Positions 1 through 11,811 of a stretch of DNA of 64,000 nucleotides are shown here, piece by piece (within the stretch, counting starts at the first letter, position 1; each line of letters begins with the position of its first letter). The translations under genes and the position numbers were made by a program. The notes under the pieces were generated by a model. The model was given only the letters and a program-made list of their open reading frames with translations, ran no database searches and was not told the origin of the DNA. This stretch comes from Vibrio pomeroyi (GTDB lineage Bacteria; Pseudomonadota; Gammaproteobacteria; Enterobacterales; Vibrionaceae). Location of the stretch: the NCBI RefSeq assembly GCF_024347595.1, contig NZ_AP025506.1, positions 620,001 to 684,000 on the forward strand. The letters run 5' to 3'.

Positions 1-65
1 GTCCAAGCTCATCACGTCGTGAAACCTTCCATCAGTTAGCCGATGTGGTGTCTGAGCTACTTTAA
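1..65 (+). CDS. 3' end of an unidentified gene (partial)
   Basis: The reading frame starting at base 3 is open from the window edge and ends with TAA at 63-65, giving about 20 C-terminal residues that end in DVVSELL. An intrinsic terminator follows 35 bp downstream, which supports a real gene end on this strand. Too little is visible to name the protein; the other two forward frames are closed by stops. Confidence 0.5.
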   Translation, partial: PSSSRRETFHQLADVVSELL

Positions 66-99
66 AGCGCAGCGTACAAATAGATAAAAATCTACCTTT

Positions 100-125
100 G
101 AGCGGCTATTTTAAGCCGCTCTTTT
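100..125 (+). terminator. Intrinsic terminator after the partial upstream gene
   Basis: GAGCGGC (100-106) pairs with GCCGCTC (115-121) around an 8-nt loop and is followed by TTTT. It lies between two convergent genes. The T-tract favours the + strand, though the hairpin could also serve the CBS gene on the - strand. Confidence 0.75.
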
Positions 126-139
126 ATAGCTTCCGAGCG

Positions 140-586
140 TTACTCCACTTCAGCTTCTTCCGGTTCTACTTCTTCTTGTAGCTCTAGCAAGTTAATTGCG
201 ATTGTTACGAAGTCGCTGTCAGTGATAATGCCGACTAGTTCGTGGTTATCGACGACAGGTAAACAGCCCACTTTGTGTTTCTGCATATAAATAGCTGACT
301 CTTTTAAACCCGCACGCGGCTCTACCGACATAACGCTTTTGTGCATGATGTCGTTGAGTGGTGTTGAAAGGGTAAAAGATTGAGCTTGAGGGATGTTTTG
401 TAGACTGGATTCTTGGGCTGCGAGAACATCTCGCTGAGTAACCACACCAAGCAGCTTTCTGTCGGCATCGACGACTGGGATATGGCGGATATCAAGCGCT
501 TCCATCATGTGCTTTGCATCGGCCAGTGAGTGTGAGCGCAATAGAGTATGAGGGTTGCGAGTCATCATATCTTCAACCTTGATCAT
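140..586 (-). CDS. CBS-domain pair protein
   Basis: A 148-residue protein made almost entirely of two CBS modules (about residues 1-60 and 75-135), each with the usual pattern of a hydrophobic strand followed by G(I/V)(I/V)T-x-x-D (GVVTQRD, GIITDSD). Stand-alone CBS pairs bind adenine nucleotides or related ligands and act as small cytosolic sensors; the ligand cannot be read from the sequence. The C-terminus is acidic. The ATG is preceded by a perfect Shine-Dalgarno AAGGAGG (592-598 on the opposite strand), which fixes the start. It is transcribed alone, divergently from queA. Confidence 0.85.
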   Translation of the reverse strand: MIKVEDMMTRNPHTLLRSHSLADAKHMMEALDIRHIPVVDADRKLLGVVTQRDVLAAQESSLQNIPQAQSFTLSTPLNDIMHKSVMSVEPRAGLKESAIYMQKHKVGCLPVVDNHELVGIITDSDFVTIAINLLELQEEVEPEEAEVE

Positions 587-598
587 ACGAACCTCCTT

Positions 599-1973
<1,375 letters not shown>

Positions 1974-2015
1974 TTTAAGCTAGTTATAAACGATATACAT
2001 AAGAATTTACGGGTG

Positions 2016-2083
2016 CTAGCAGTAAGCTAGGAGTCGGGCAGGGTGTCTGTCTAATCTCTCGCAAGGAATACGCGACCGCTCCT
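2016..2083 (+). other. Possible structured RNA in the queA-tgt spacer
   Basis: The 195-bp spacer contains a small hairpin CTAGC/GCTAG (about 2016-2030). A second pairing follows: AGGAG near 2029-2033 with CTCCT near 2079-2083, and TCG with CGA just inside it. No T-tract follows, so it is not an obvious terminator. This could be a leader of tgt or a processing structure; I do not recognise a known riboswitch. Confidence 0.3.
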
Positions 2084-2120
2084 CATAGAACCCACTGGAC
2101 TGAACTTTTGTTTGGCTTAA

Positions 2121-3305
<1,185 letters not shown>

Positions 3306-3321
3306 TATTTCTTTTTTTGCG

Positions 3322-3351
3322 AGCCCTATCTCTCTTCCGAGTGATGGGGCT
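3322..3351 (+). other. Intercistronic hairpin between tgt and yajC
   Basis: AGCCCTATC (3322-3330) pairs with GATGGGGCT (3343-3351) with one G-U pair. No T-tract follows, so it is more likely an mRNA-processing or stability element, or a weak attenuator, than a full terminator. Confidence 0.4.
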
Positions 3352-3417
3352 TGAAAATAAAGGGATGCAACCCAATTAGTCAAACAATTACGAAAATATA
3401 AATAGAGGATGTTTTAA

Positions 3418-3747
3418 ATGTTTATTTCTCAAGCTCACGCAGCAGCAGAAGGTGCACCAGCAGGCGGCGGTTTCGAAATGCTTATCATGCTAGGTATGTT
3501 CGCTGTGATCTTCTACTTCATGATCTACCGTCCACAAGCTAAGCGTGTTAAAGAGCACAAGAACCTTATGTCTTCTATGGGCAAAGGCGATGAAGTTCTT
3601 ACAAGCGGCGGCCTAATCGGCAAGATCACTAAGATTGCAGAAGACAGCGACTACGTTGCTATCGAACTGAATGCAAACAACGAAGTAGTTATCAAGAAAG
3701 ACTTCGTTACAGCAGTGCTACCAAAAGGTACTCTGAAATCTCTATAA
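3418..3747 (+). CDS. yajC: Preprotein translocase subunit YajC
   Basis: A 109-residue membrane protein with one transmembrane helix (about residues 20-40, MLIMLGMFAVIFYFMIY) followed by the family signature RPQAKRVKEHKNLMSSMGKGDEV and a cytosolic beta-rich tail. YajC associates with SecDF at the SecYEG translocon. It sits directly before secD and secF, its normal partners, with 20 bp to secD. A Shine-Dalgarno AGAGGA lies upstream of the ATG. Confidence 0.96.
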   Translation: MFISQAHAAAEGAPAGGGFEMLIMLGMFAVIFYFMIYRPQAKRVKEHKNLMSSMGKGDEVLTSGGLIGKITKIAEDSDYVAIELNANNEVVIKKDFVTAVLPKGTLKSL

Positions 3748-3767
3748 ACAGCTAGAGGATCCTCGCT

Positions 3768-5624
3768 GTGCTAAACCGTTACCCGTTATGGAAGTACCTG
3801 ATGGTGGTGTTTACTATCGCCATCGCTGCGTTGTACGCACTTCCGAATATATACGGTGAAGATCCGGCAGTTCAAGTTACAGGGGCGCGCGGCGCCTCTG
3901 TAGATATGTCTACGCTGGATGCTGTCACCAATGCTCTTGAAGCTGAAAACCTTTCTACTAAATCCGTTGCTTTAGAAAACGGTTCCATTCTTGTTCGCTT
4001 TAACGATACAGACTCTCAAATTAGTGCCCGTGATGTCATCACTGAAGCATTAGATGAAGATGTAATCGTTGCTTTAAACTTAGCGGCTTCAACTCCTGAT
4101 TGGCTTGAATCTATTGGTGCTGCACCAATGAAGCTTGGTCTTGACCTACGTGGTGGTGTTCACTTCTTGATGGAAGTGGATATGGACGCTGCGATGCAAA
4201 AGCTGGTTGGCCAACAAGAAGAAGCGTTCCGTAGCGAACTTCGTGAAGAAAAAATCCGTTACCGTGCAATTCGCCCATCTGGTAAAGATGCGGTTGAAGT
4301 GATTCTACGTAACGCAGAGCAACTTGCTGAAGCGAAATCGCTACTGCAATCTAAGCACCAAGACATGACGTTTGTAGATTCTGAATCTAACGGTCGTTTT
4401 TCTTTGGTTGCTAGCTTCACAGAGACTCGTCTTCAAGAAATCCGCAACTATGCGGTAGAGCAAAACATTACCATTCTACGTAACCGTGTGAACGAACTTG
4501 GTGTTGCTGAGCCTTTGGTTCAACGTCAAGGCGCTAGCCGTATCGTAGTGGAATTGCCTGGTGTTCAAGACACGGCTCGTGCTAAAGAAATTCTTGGTGC
4601 GACTGCGACACTTGAGTTCCGTGAAGTAGATAGCAGTGCTGACTTAGCCGCTGCCGCTTCTGGTCGTGCCCCTGCGGGTAGCGAAATCAAGCAAGATCGT
4701 GATGGTCGCCCTGTGGTACTTAAGAAGCGCGTTATCCTAGGCGGTTCAAGTATTACTGATGCAAGTTCAAGTGTTGATGAATATGGTCGTCCTCAAGTTA
4801 ACATCTCGCTAGACAGCGAAGGTGGTAGCAAGATGTCTGCGTTCTCTCGTCAGAATATCGGTAAGCTAATGGCAACGGTATTTGCAGAGTACAAAGACAG
4901 CGGTCGTAAAACACCTGAAGGCCGAGTGATCTTAAGTAAGCACGAAGAAGTGATTAACCAAGCGACGATTCAGTCTGCACTTGGTCGTAACTTCCGTATT
5001 ACTGGTATCGACTCAACGGCTGAAGCTCATAACTTGGCACTTCTACTGCGTGCTGGTGCTCTGATTGCACCTATCTCGATTGTAGAAGAACGTACGATTG
5101 GTCCATCTATGGGTCAACAGAACATCGATATGGGTATCATGGCGATGGTTTGGGGTATGGCTGCAGTTATGCTGTTCACGCTGCTTTACTACCGTAGCTT
5201 TGGTCTGATTGCGAACGTTGCACTAATGGCTAACTTGGTGTTGATTATCGGTGTGATGTCGATGATTCCGGGGGCAACCATGACCCTGCCAGGTATTGCC
5301 GGTATCGTATTAACGGTCGGTATGGCGGTCGATGCGAACGTACTGATCTTTGAGCGTATACGTGAAGAGCTTCGAGATGGACGCAGTCCACAACAAGCGA
5401 TTCACCAAGGTTACGCAAACGCATTCAGCACAATCGCCGATGCCAACATCACCACACTACTAACAGCAATCATTCTATTTGCTGTGGGTACTGGTGCGAT
5501 TAAAGGCTTCGCGGTAACGCTGTCTATCGGTATCTTGACTTCAATGTTTACAGCTATTGTCGGAACACGTTGTATCGTGAACCTGATGTATGGCGGCAAA
5601 CGCGTTAAAAAACTGTCGATCTAA
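3768..5624 (+). CDS. secD: Protein translocase subunit SecD
   Basis: 618 residues. SecD and SecF use the proton or sodium gradient to pull exported proteins through SecYEG. It has an N-terminal transmembrane helix (about residues 8-28), a large periplasmic region (P1) with [10 protein letters not shown], and a C-terminal five-helix RND-type membrane domain containing [17 protein letters not shown]. Translation starts at GTG 3768 behind AGAGGA; the start fits the usual MLNRYP-type N-terminus. It lies in an operon with yajC and, 14 bp downstream, secF. Confidence 0.97.
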   Translation: MLNRYPLWKYLMVVFTIAIAALYALPNIYGEDPAVQVTGARGASVDMSTLDAVTNALEAENLSTKSVALENGSILVRFNDTDSQISARDVITEALDEDVIVALNLAASTPDWLESIGAAPMKLGLDLRGGVHFLMEVDMDAAMQKLVGQQEEAFRSELREEKIRYRAIRPSGKDAVEVILRNAEQLAEAKSLLQSKHQDMTFVDSESNGRFSLVASFTETRLQEIRNYAVEQNITILRNRVNELGVAEPLVQRQGASRIVVELPGVQDTARAKEILGATATLEFREVDSSADLAAAASGRAPAGSEIKQDRDGRPVVLKKRVILGGSSITDASSSVDEYGRPQVNISLDSEGGSKMSAFSRQNIGKLMATVFAEYKDSGRKTPEGRVILSKHEEVINQATIQSALGRNFRITGIDSTAEAHNLALLLRAGALIAPISIVEERTIGPSMGQQNIDMGIMAMVWGMAAVMLFTLLYYRSFGLIANVALMANLVLIIGVMSMIPGATMTLPGIAGIVLTVGMAVDANVLIFERIREELRDGRSPQQAIHQGYANAFSTIADANITTLLTAIILFAVGTGAIKGFAVTLSIGILTSMFTAIVGTRCIVNLMYGGKRVKKLSI

Positions 5625-5638
5625 GGCTAGGAATTAAT

Positions 5639-6586
5639 ATGTTTCAGATTCTAAAAGCAGACAAAATGATCGACTTTATGCGTTGGTCAAAGGTTGCCTT
5701 TGTTTTTTCTATCTTGATGATTGGTACTGCTATCTTCACTCTAACAACGAAATCGTTGAACTGGGGTCTAGATTTTACTGGCGGTACTCTGATTGAAGTT
5801 GGCTTTGAACAACCAGCACACCTTCCTGATATCCGTAGTGCACTAGAAGCCGAAGGCTTTGGTGATGCAACGGTACAGAACTTCGGTTCAGCTCGTGATG
5901 TAATGGTTCGTCTACGTCCACGTGATGGCGTAGCAGGCGAAACACTTGGTAACCAGATCCTTTCTGCTATTGAGAGCGGTACTGGTGAGCAAGTTGAAAT
6001 GCGTCGTATCGAGTTCGTTGGTCCTAACGTGGGTGACGAATTAACAGAAGCTGGTGGCCTTGCTATCCTAGTTTCTCTTATCTGTATCTTGATCTACGTA
6101 TCAGTGCGATTTGAATGGCGTTTGGCAGCGGGTGCGGTATTAGCACTTGCGCACGATGTTATCATCACACTTGGTGTGTTCTCTCTAATGCAAATTGAGG
6201 TAGACCTTACCATCGTAGCAGCCTTGCTAACGGTAGTCGGTTACTCCCTCAACGATACCATCGTTGTATTCGACCGTATCCGTGAGAACTTCCGCAAGAT
6301 GCGTAAAGGTGAAGCTCCTGAAGTACTGAACAGCTCAATCACACAAACATTGAGCCGTACATTGATCACTTCTGGTACTACGTTGTTCGTAGTTATCGCA
6401 CTGTTCGTTCAGGGCGGCGCTATGATTCACGGCTTCGCAACCGCACTTCTATTGGGTATTACGGTTGGTACTTACTCTTCTATCTACGTTGCATCTGCAC
6501 TAGCTATGAAGTTGGGTATTACGCGTGAGCACCTAATGCCACCACAAGTGGAAAAAGAAGGTGAAGAGTTTGACGAAATGCCTTAG
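5639..6586 (+). CDS. secF: Protein translocase subunit SecF
   Basis: 315 residues, normal length. It has an N-terminal helix (about 20-38), the periplasmic GLDFTGGTLIEV segment, and a membrane domain with VVGYSLNDTIVVFDRIREN, the counterpart of the SecD ion-path motif. It forms the SecDF complex with the preceding gene. A strong bidirectional terminator follows 28 bp downstream and closes the operon. Confidence 0.97.
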   Translation: MFQILKADKMIDFMRWSKVAFVFSILMIGTAIFTLTTKSLNWGLDFTGGTLIEVGFEQPAHLPDIRSALEAEGFGDATVQNFGSARDVMVRLRPRDGVAGETLGNQILSAIESGTGEQVEMRRIEFVGPNVGDELTEAGGLAILVSLICILIYVSVRFEWRLAAGAVLALAHDVIITLGVFSLMQIEVDLTIVAALLTVVGYSLNDTIVVFDRIRENFRKMRKGEAPEVLNSSITQTLSRTLITSGTTLFVVIALFVQGGAMIHGFATALLLGITVGTYSSIYVASALAMKLGITREHLMPPQVEKEGEEFDEMP

Positions 6587-6613
6587 GCCTTGGCTTAATA
6601 GGTTTCGCTAAAC

Positions 6614-6648
6614 CAAAAAAAAACCGCTAGGCAACTAGCGGTTTTTTT
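6614..6648. terminator. Intrinsic terminator after secF
   Basis: ACCGCTAG (6623-6630) and CTAGCGGT (6635-6642) enclose a GCAA tetraloop, flanked by a run of A on the left and seven T on the right. It should therefore work in both directions. Confidence 0.92.
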
Positions 6649-6724
6649 ATGCCTGCATTTTGTAGGAAATCTCTAAAAATTGCAGTCGAGGTGAGTTGCA
6701 CTTAATGTCATAAGCGATATTCTG

Positions 6725-6775
<51 letters not shown>

Positions 6776-6801
6776 TGGAATCGCAGATACAAAAATGTAT
6801 G

Positions 6802-7030
6802 GTCCGCCCCGTTATTGCAACTACAATTAAGTAATAACGGAGTTGGTTTGCGCTAATGTATTCGGAGTCCTTGTTGGGAGCACTAGCTTCCCAGCTCCAC
6901 GATGATATCCGCGCCAGATTATCCTTAAAAAGCCCAAAGCATTGATTGCTATTTTTTGTGTCAGGTTCTTAATCTGGCCGATTGACCGTTTTTGTCATCA
7001 CGTTCATTGGCGTTGCAAACTTGGTTATAG
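6802..7030 (-). ncRNA. Candidate bridge RNA/seekRNA region of IS copy 1
   Basis: Non-coding IS tail between the transposase stop and the right end. It is the same sequence as the structured region analysed in copy 2 (30817-31038): a 9-bp stem enclosing an internal loop with two target-like strands. In the IS1111 group the guide RNA is known to lie downstream of the transposase. The call rests on structure and target matching; expression is not shown. Confidence 0.6.
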
Positions 7031-8044
7031 CTAAACAGCCTTAAAAGCTTGGCGGTGGTATAACACCGCCCAAGCTATCCTCACTAGCTTGTTGGCTAAT
7101 GCGACTACCACTACATTAAATGGTTTGGTGGCTCGTAGGTTCGCAAGCCACTCTCCGAACACTTTCCCTGTCGTCTCTAGTCTAGAGAGTACAGCCCTTG
7201 CCCCATGGACAAACAGAGTTCTGAGGTGTTTATTCCCTCGTTTACTCATACCAAGTAGTTTGGTCTTTCCTCCCGTTGAGAATTGCCTTGGCACAAGCCC
7301 CAACCAAGCCGCCATCTCACGGCCATTGGTAAAGTTATTCGGAGAGCTTACATCGGCTATACACAATGTGGAGGTAAGATCGCCAATTCCAGGGATAGTT
7401 TTTAATAATTGAGCACTTTCATTGTTATTAACAATAGTTTGAAGCTTGTTATCTTGAGTTTTGATTTGTTCATTAAGGTACTTGTAATGTTCGTGGATAG
7501 ATATCAATTCACATAGCAAGCTTTTTGGTAATGAGACGGTTTGTTCAGCTAACCATTGAAACAGAGACTTCATCTTTGCATGCCCTTTGGGAAAGCTAAG
7601 GCCGAACTCAAGTAAGATCGCGCCGATCCGCGACATAGTGGCAGTTCTCTCCTTGATATAACTATCTCTGACTCGATGAATCGCTGCGATGACTTGAGCC
7701 TCTTCACTTTTTACAGCTACAAACCTCATGGTCGGTCGACCCGCAGCCTCTGCGATCGCTGAAGCATCGATGAAATCGTTTTTATTGCCTTTGACATAAG
7801 GCTTTACATACTGAGGAGGAATAAGTCGGGGTTGATGACCAAACTCACTACACTTTCGAGCAAGCCAATGAGCACCGCCACAGGCTTCGAAAGCAATAGT
7901 TGTTGGTTCTATTTTACTAAGAAAGATTAAGAGTTGGTTACGATTAAATTTACGACGAAGCACCTCCACTCCACAACGGTTATGTGCGATAGCATGGAAG
8001 CAATGTTTACCTAGGTCGATACCTAAAATATGAATAGAAGACAT
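7031..8044 (-). CDS. IS110/IS1111-family DEDD transposase, copy 1
   Basis: 337 residues from the ATG at 8044, which has GAGGTG just upstream; a GTG three codons earlier is possible but less likely. The N-terminal RuvC-like domain shows D10 (GIDLGK), E53 (AFEACGG), D90 and D93 (NDFID), the DEDD set. The C-terminal Tnp-20 domain has TIPGIGDLT and a conserved segment MSKRGNKHLR that likely holds the catalytic serine. These recombinases act with a structured guide RNA encoded by the element. The protein is identical to copy 2. It is intact and transcribed in the same direction as suhB upstream. Confidence 0.95.
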   Translation of the reverse strand: MSSIHILGIDLGKHCFHAIAHNRCGVEVLRRKFNRNQLLIFLSKIEPTTIAFEACGGAHWLARKCSEFGHQPRLIPPQYVKPYVKGNKNDFIDASAIAEAAGRPTMRFVAVKSEEAQVIAAIHRVRDSYIKERTATMSRIGAILLEFGLSFPKGHAKMKSLFQWLAEQTVSLPKSLLCELISIHEHYKYLNEQIKTQDNKLQTIVNNNESAQLLKTIPGIGDLTSTLCIADVSSPNNFTNGREMAAWLGLVPRQFSTGGKTKLLGMSKRGNKHLRTLFVHGARAVLSRLETTGKVFGEWLANLRATKPFNVVVVALANKLVRIAWAVLYHRQAFKAV

Positions 8045-8112
8045 ATGGTTCACCTCATTCTGAGAGCCTACTCTAAGCTTAAGGGCTTGAGAGTGAGGCG
8101 GACCATATAATT

Positions 8113-8134
8113 AAGCCCCGCGATTGCGAGGCTT
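8113..8134 (-). terminator. suhB terminator hairpin, cut off from its T-tract by the IS
   Basis: On the - strand AAGCCTCGC, an AATC loop and GCGGGGCTT form a 9-bp stem (one U-G pair). Instead of a T-run the hairpin is followed by AATTATAT and the IS end. The T-rich TTTTTGTATC is found at the far side of the IS (6786-6795, - strand). Confidence 0.7.
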
Positions 8135-8147
8135 TGGAATTTCTACT

Positions 8148-8165
8148 CTCCCTTGAAAAAGGGAG
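8148..8165. other. Short hairpin downstream of suhB
   Basis: CTCCCTT/AAGGGAG with a 4-nt loop, between the suhB stop and the terminator hairpin. No T-tract follows on the suhB strand. Confidence 0.4.
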
Positions 8166-8184
8166 CTTTAACGTAAGGCCTGAA

Positions 8185-8988
8185 TTACTTCAGCATACCT
8201 TCGTTAGCGTTCTCACGAACGTGCTTAAGAATAGACTTAACACCACGTGCGCTTGAAGCAACAACATTACCAGAAGTCATGTAATCAGTACCGCCAGCAA
8301 AGTCAGTCATGATAGCACCAGCTTCACGAGCGATTAGGTCGCCAGCTGCTAGATCCCATGGCTTAAGGCCTAGTTCTAGGTAACCATCAACACGGCCAGC
8401 TGCTAGATAACATAGGTCAAGAGCAGGAGAACCGGTACGACGGAAGTCAGCACAGTCGATGAATAGACCAGAGATGATCTTCATGAAAGATTCAGAGTGT
8501 TGTTTTTGCTTGAATGGGAAACCAGTCGCTAGAACAGTACCTTGAAGGTCTTTAAGTTGAGTAACACGCATACGAGCGTTGTTAAGTTGAGCGCCAGCGC
8601 CACGTTGAGCTGTGAATAGCTCGTTTAGCATTGGGTCATAAACACAAGCAACTTCTGTACGACCGTTCATGCGAACAGCGATAGATACAGAGAAGTGAGG
8701 GAAACCTTTTACAAAGTTGTTGGTGCCATCTAGTGGGTCAACGATCCATTGTACGTCAGAGTCTTTACCTTCAGTCAGGCCTTTCTCTTCAGAAATAATG
8801 CTGTGCTCTGGGTAAGATGCTTTGATTGTCTCAATGATCATGTACTCAGCTTCTTGAGCAATGTTAGTAACGTAATCGTTGTTACCTTTTAGAGACGTTT
8901 CGATCTTATCAGTTGTTTCTAGAGATTTAGCAATATGGTTGCCAGCTTTACGCGCAGCGCGTATCGCAATGTTTAGCATTGGATGCAT
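8185..8988 (-). CDS. suhB: Inositol-1-monophosphatase SuhB
   Basis: 267 residues, usual length. A magnesium-dependent phosphatase of the IMPase/FIG fold. Visible metal-site motifs are EEKG (about residues 67-70), WIVDPLDGTNNF (about 82-93) and WDLAAGDLIAREAG (about 212-225). In E. coli SuhB also joins the rRNA antitermination complex, independent of phosphatase activity. It is divergent from trmJ, with 181 bp between the starts. Its terminator is the landing site of IS copy 1. Confidence 0.96.
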   Translation of the reverse strand: MHPMLNIAIRAARKAGNHIAKSLETTDKIETSLKGNNDYVTNIAQEAEYMIIETIKASYPEHSIISEEKGLTEGKDSDVQWIVDPLDGTNNFVKGFPHFSVSIAVRMNGRTEVACVYDPMLNELFTAQRGAGAQLNNARMRVTQLKDLQGTVLATGFPFKQKQHSESFMKIISGLFIDCADFRRTGSPALDLCYLAAGRVDGYLELGLKPWDLAAGDLIAREAGAIMTDFAGGTDYMTSGNVVASSARGVKSILKHVRENANEGMLK

Positions 8989-9169
8989 ATGGTTTTTCCC
9001 ACAAGATGTTAAAGAACAATTTAAAGCGGCGGCGAGTATACCAAAGTTTTACCAAAAGGGAAGTGGTTATTTTTTGAACTCTTGGTTTCACATTCCGCGA
9101 AGGGTCTGACCATTTTACTTTGCTATGTGTTAATATCTCGCGATTATTTTTAAAGTGGTGTCATATAGC

Positions 9170-9898
9170 ATGTTAGACAATGTAAAAGTCGTTCTGGTTG
9201 GTACGTCTCATTCGGGAAATATCGGATCAGCAGCTCGCGCAATGAAAGTGATGGGTTTGAGTCAATTAGTTCTTGTAGACCCTCAATGTGAAGTTGACGA
9301 GCAGACCTTAGCACTGGCTGCTGGTGCAGGTGACATCGCAGAAAACGCGACGATTGTTTCTACTCTTGAGGAAGCAGTAAAAGACTGTGGTTTGGTTGTG
9401 GGCTCAAGTGCTCGTTCTCGTACGCTTGAATGGCCAATGCTTGAGCCTCGCGAATGTGGTGAAAAGTTTGCGGTTGAAGGTCAGAAGCACCCAGTAGCAT
9501 TAGTCTTTGGCCGTGAGCGTACTGGCTTAACTAATGATGAGCTGCAGAAGTGTCATTACCATGTATGTATTCCAGCTAACCCAGAATACAGCTCACTAAA
9601 CCTAGCAATGGCAGTACAGACACTCAGCTACGAAGTACGTGTTGCACACCTTGATATGGTCGCTAGCCAATATCAGCCGCAGCAACAAGATGAGTACCCA
9701 CGTCACGACGAACTAGAAATGTTCTATGAACACCTTGAAAAAGTGATCATCGATACCCAATTTATCTCTAAGGATAAACCGGGTCAGGTGATGAACAAGT
9801 TACGTCGCCTATTTAGCCGTGCTCGTCCAGAACTGCAAGAAATCAACACGCTTCGCGGTATTTTGACTTCGATTGAGAAGAGCAAAAACGACAAATAA
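9170..9898 (+). CDS. trmJ: tRNA (cytidine/uridine-2'-O-)-methyltransferase TrmJ
   Basis: Methylates the ribose of tRNA position 32 using SAM. 242 residues from the ATG at 9170, matching the family N-terminus ([20 protein letters not shown]); a GTG at 9155 would add five unsupported residues. SPOUT-fold signatures are [37 protein letters not shown] and [16 protein letters not shown] (the knot). It stands directly upstream of iscR, as in E. coli, but is separated from it by the IscR operator region. Confidence 0.95.
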   Translation: MLDNVKVVLVGTSHSGNIGSAARAMKVMGLSQLVLVDPQCEVDEQTLALAAGAGDIAENATIVSTLEEAVKDCGLVVGSSARSRTLEWPMLEPRECGEKFAVEGQKHPVALVFGRERTGLTNDELQKCHYHVCIPANPEYSSLNLAMAVQTLSYEVRVAHLDMVASQYQPQQQDEYPRHDELEMFYEHLEKVIIDTQFISKDKPGQVMNKLRRLFSRARPELQEINTLRGILTSIEKSKNDK

Positions 9899-9922
9899 AG
9901 CCCATACAATAGCTAAGGGTGA

Positions 9923-9947
9923 ATACCTGACTAAAATAGTCAACTAA
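9923..9947 (+). promoter_or_regulatory. IscR type 1 binding site (distal)
   Basis: The 25-bp ATACCTGACTAAAATAGTCA-ACTAA matches the type 1 IscR pattern (ATASYYGACTRWWWYAGTCRRSTAT), with TGACTAAAATAGTCA an almost perfect palindrome. [2Fe-2S]-IscR binding here represses the isc operon. Confidence 0.85.
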
Positions 9948-9972
9948 ATACTTGACCAATTTAGTCGGGTAT
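9948..9972 (+). promoter_or_regulatory. IscR type 1 binding site (proximal)
   Basis: The second 25-bp site abuts the first: ATACTTGACCAATTTAGTCG-GGTAT. It contains a TTGACC that can serve as the -35 element of the iscR promoter, so bound IscR would block RNA polymerase. Two tandem type 1 sites match the arrangement in front of E. coli iscR. Confidence 0.85.
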
Positions 9973-10014
9973 GGGAAGATTCCAACCACATAAACAATGT
10001 GGATACGGTGTGAT

Positions 10015-10536
10015 ATGAAACTTACATCTAAAGGAAGATATGCGGTAACAGCTATGCTAGATGTAGCACTGCATTCGCAAAAAAGCCCAGTTCCTCTGGC
10101 TGATATTTCAGAGCGACAAGGCATCTCGTTATCTTACTTAGAGCAACTTTTTTCTAAGTTACGTAAAGCTGGCTTAGTTGCTAGTGTTCGCGGCCCTGGT
10201 GGTGGTTACCGTTTAGGTGCTGAAGCGAGCGACATCGCTGTCGGAACTGTGATTGCAGCAGTAGACGAATCAGTGGATGCGACTAAGTGTCACGGTCGAG
10301 CTGATTGCCAAGGTGGCAGTCGTTGTTTAACTCACACTTTATGGCGTGATTTAAGCTCCCGAATCAGCAGCTTCTTAAACGACATTACGCTCGGTGAGCT
10401 AATGAAAGATAACGAAGTTTTAGAAATTTCTGATCGTCAAGATATCGATCTTGCGGTTAATAATGGTTTTGCACATAAAAATACGAGCACTACAACGATT
10501 AGTGCAGCACCTCACGGTGTTAATGCCCGCTCTTAG
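10015..10536 (+). CDS. iscR: Fe-S cluster-sensing regulator IscR
   Basis: Rrf2-family DNA-binding protein. It starts at the ATG at 10015 ([18 protein letters not shown]), the usual N-terminus; a GTG 18 bp upstream lacks support. 173 residues, slightly longer than the E. coli protein through a Ser/Thr-rich C-terminal tail. A winged helix covers about residues 1-65 ([18 protein letters not shown]). The cluster ligands C92, C98, C104 and H107 are all present. First gene of the isc operon and repressor of its own promoter. Confidence 0.97.
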   Translation: MKLTSKGRYAVTAMLDVALHSQKSPVPLADISERQGISLSYLEQLFSKLRKAGLVASVRGPGGGYRLGAEASDIAVGTVIAAVDESVDATKCHGRADCQGGSRCLTHTLWRDLSSRISSFLNDITLGELMKDNEVLEISDRQDIDLAVNNGFAHKNTSTTTISAAPHGVNARS

Positions 10537-10563
10537 CGGTCAGTTTTTACATTGGAGTAGAAA

Positions 10564-11778
10564 ATGAAACTGCCTATTTACTTTGACTATTCAGCTACAT
10601 GCCCAGTCGATCCACGAGTTGCTGAGAAAATGGTTCAGTGCATGACGATGGACGGTAACTTCGGTAACCCTGCATCTCGTTCACACCGTTACGGCTGGCA
10701 GGCAGAAGAAGCAGTAGATAATGCTCGTGAGCAAATTGCTGACCTACTAAATGCAGACCCACGTGAAATTGTTTTCACTTCAGGTGCTACAGAGTCAGAT
10801 AACCTTGCGATTAAAGGTGCAGCGCACTTTTACGAGAAGAAAGGTAAGCACGTAATTACGTGCAAAACAGAACACAAAGCGGTTCTTGATCCATGTCGTC
10901 AACTAGAGCGTGAAGGTTTTGAGGTAACTTACCTTGAGCCAGAAGCAAACGGCATCATCGATCTAGACAAGCTACAGGCTGCAATGCGTGAAGACACTGT
11001 TCTAGTTTCTATCATGCACGTTAACAACGAGATTGGTGTAATCCAAGATATCTCTGCAATCGGCGAACTATGTCGTTCTCGCAAGATCATCTTCCACGTT
11101 GATGCGGCTCAGTCTGCGGGTAAAATCCCACTAGACGTACAAGAGATGAAAGTTGACCTAATCTCACTTTCAGCTCACAAAATGTATGGCCCTAAAGGTA
11201 TCGGTGCACTTTACGTTCGTCGTAAGCCACGTATCCGTCTTGAAGCGCAAATGCACGGCGGCGGTCATGAGCGTGGTTTCCGTTCAGGTACGCTTGCTAC
11301 TCACCAAATCGTGGGTATGGGTGAAGCTTGTGCTGTTGCTAAGCAAGACATGCAGAAAGATTACGCTCACGCACTAGCACTTCGTGAGCGCCTATTGAAA
11401 GGTGTTCAAGATCTAGAAGCGGTAACGGTAAACGGTGACTTAGACCAACGTGTACCACACAACCTAAACGTGAGCTTTGCTTTCGTTGAAGGTGAGTCTC
11501 TGCTTATGTCTCTAAAAGACCTAGCGGTATCATCAGGTTCTGCATGTACATCAGCAAGCCTAGAGCCTTCATACGTCCTACGTGCTCTTGGTCTGAACGA
11601 TGAACTGGCACACAGCTCAGTACGTTTCTCATTCGGCCGTTTCACAACGGAAGAAGAAATCGACTACGCGATTGCACAAATCCGTGTAGCGGTAAACAAA
11701 TTACGCGACATGTCTCCTCTATGGGATATGTATAAAGAAGGGATTGATTTGAACACTGTTGAGTGGGCTCATCACTAA
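10564..11778 (+). CDS. iscS: Cysteine desulfurase IscS
   Basis: 404 residues, the same length as E. coli IscS. A PLP enzyme that takes sulfur from cysteine and passes it to IscU, TusA, ThiI and others. Visible are the PLP-lysine motif [10 protein letters not shown] (about residues 203-212) and the mobile-loop cysteine in [14 protein letters not shown] (about 322-335), with the substrate-binding [10 protein letters not shown]. Start is ATG 10564 behind GGAGTAG. Second gene of the isc operon, 27 bp after iscR. Confidence 0.98.
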   Translation: MKLPIYFDYSATCPVDPRVAEKMVQCMTMDGNFGNPASRSHRYGWQAEEAVDNAREQIADLLNADPREIVFTSGATESDNLAIKGAAHFYEKKGKHVITCKTEHKAVLDPCRQLEREGFEVTYLEPEANGIIDLDKLQAAMREDTVLVSIMHVNNEIGVIQDISAIGELCRSRKIIFHVDAAQSAGKIPLDVQEMKVDLISLSAHKMYGPKGIGALYVRRKPRIRLEAQMHGGGHERGFRSGTLATHQIVGMGEACAVAKQDMQKDYAHALALRERLLKGVQDLEAVTVNGDLDQRVPHNLNVSFAFVEGESLLMSLKDLAVSSGSACTSASLEPSYVLRALGLNDELAHSSVRFSFGRFTTEEEIDYAIAQIRVAVNKLRDMSPLWDMYKEGIDLNTVEWAHH

Positions 11779-11811
11779 TCTCACGGAAATAGAGGATTCG
11801 AGGTAACTATC

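Larger units (their letters stand above)
6786..8118 (-). mobile_element. IS1111-type (IS110-family) insertion sequence, copy 1
   Basis: A 1333-bp segment shared, as far as I can compare by eye without differences, with 29729-31061 on the opposite strand. The outermost bases of the shared block may belong to the target rather than the IS. It carries one DEDD transposase. It has 11-bp subterminal inverted repeats TATGGTCCGCC/GGCGGACCATA set in from the ends, typical of the IS1111 subgroup, and no target-site duplication is apparent. On the transcribed strand the element follows the suhB terminator hairpin directly. Confidence 0.92.

Noticed and set aside
7089..7412. 107-codon frame antisense to the transposase, present in both IS copies
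   Set aside because: Its presence in both copies follows from the IS being identical; no ribosome site or family pattern.
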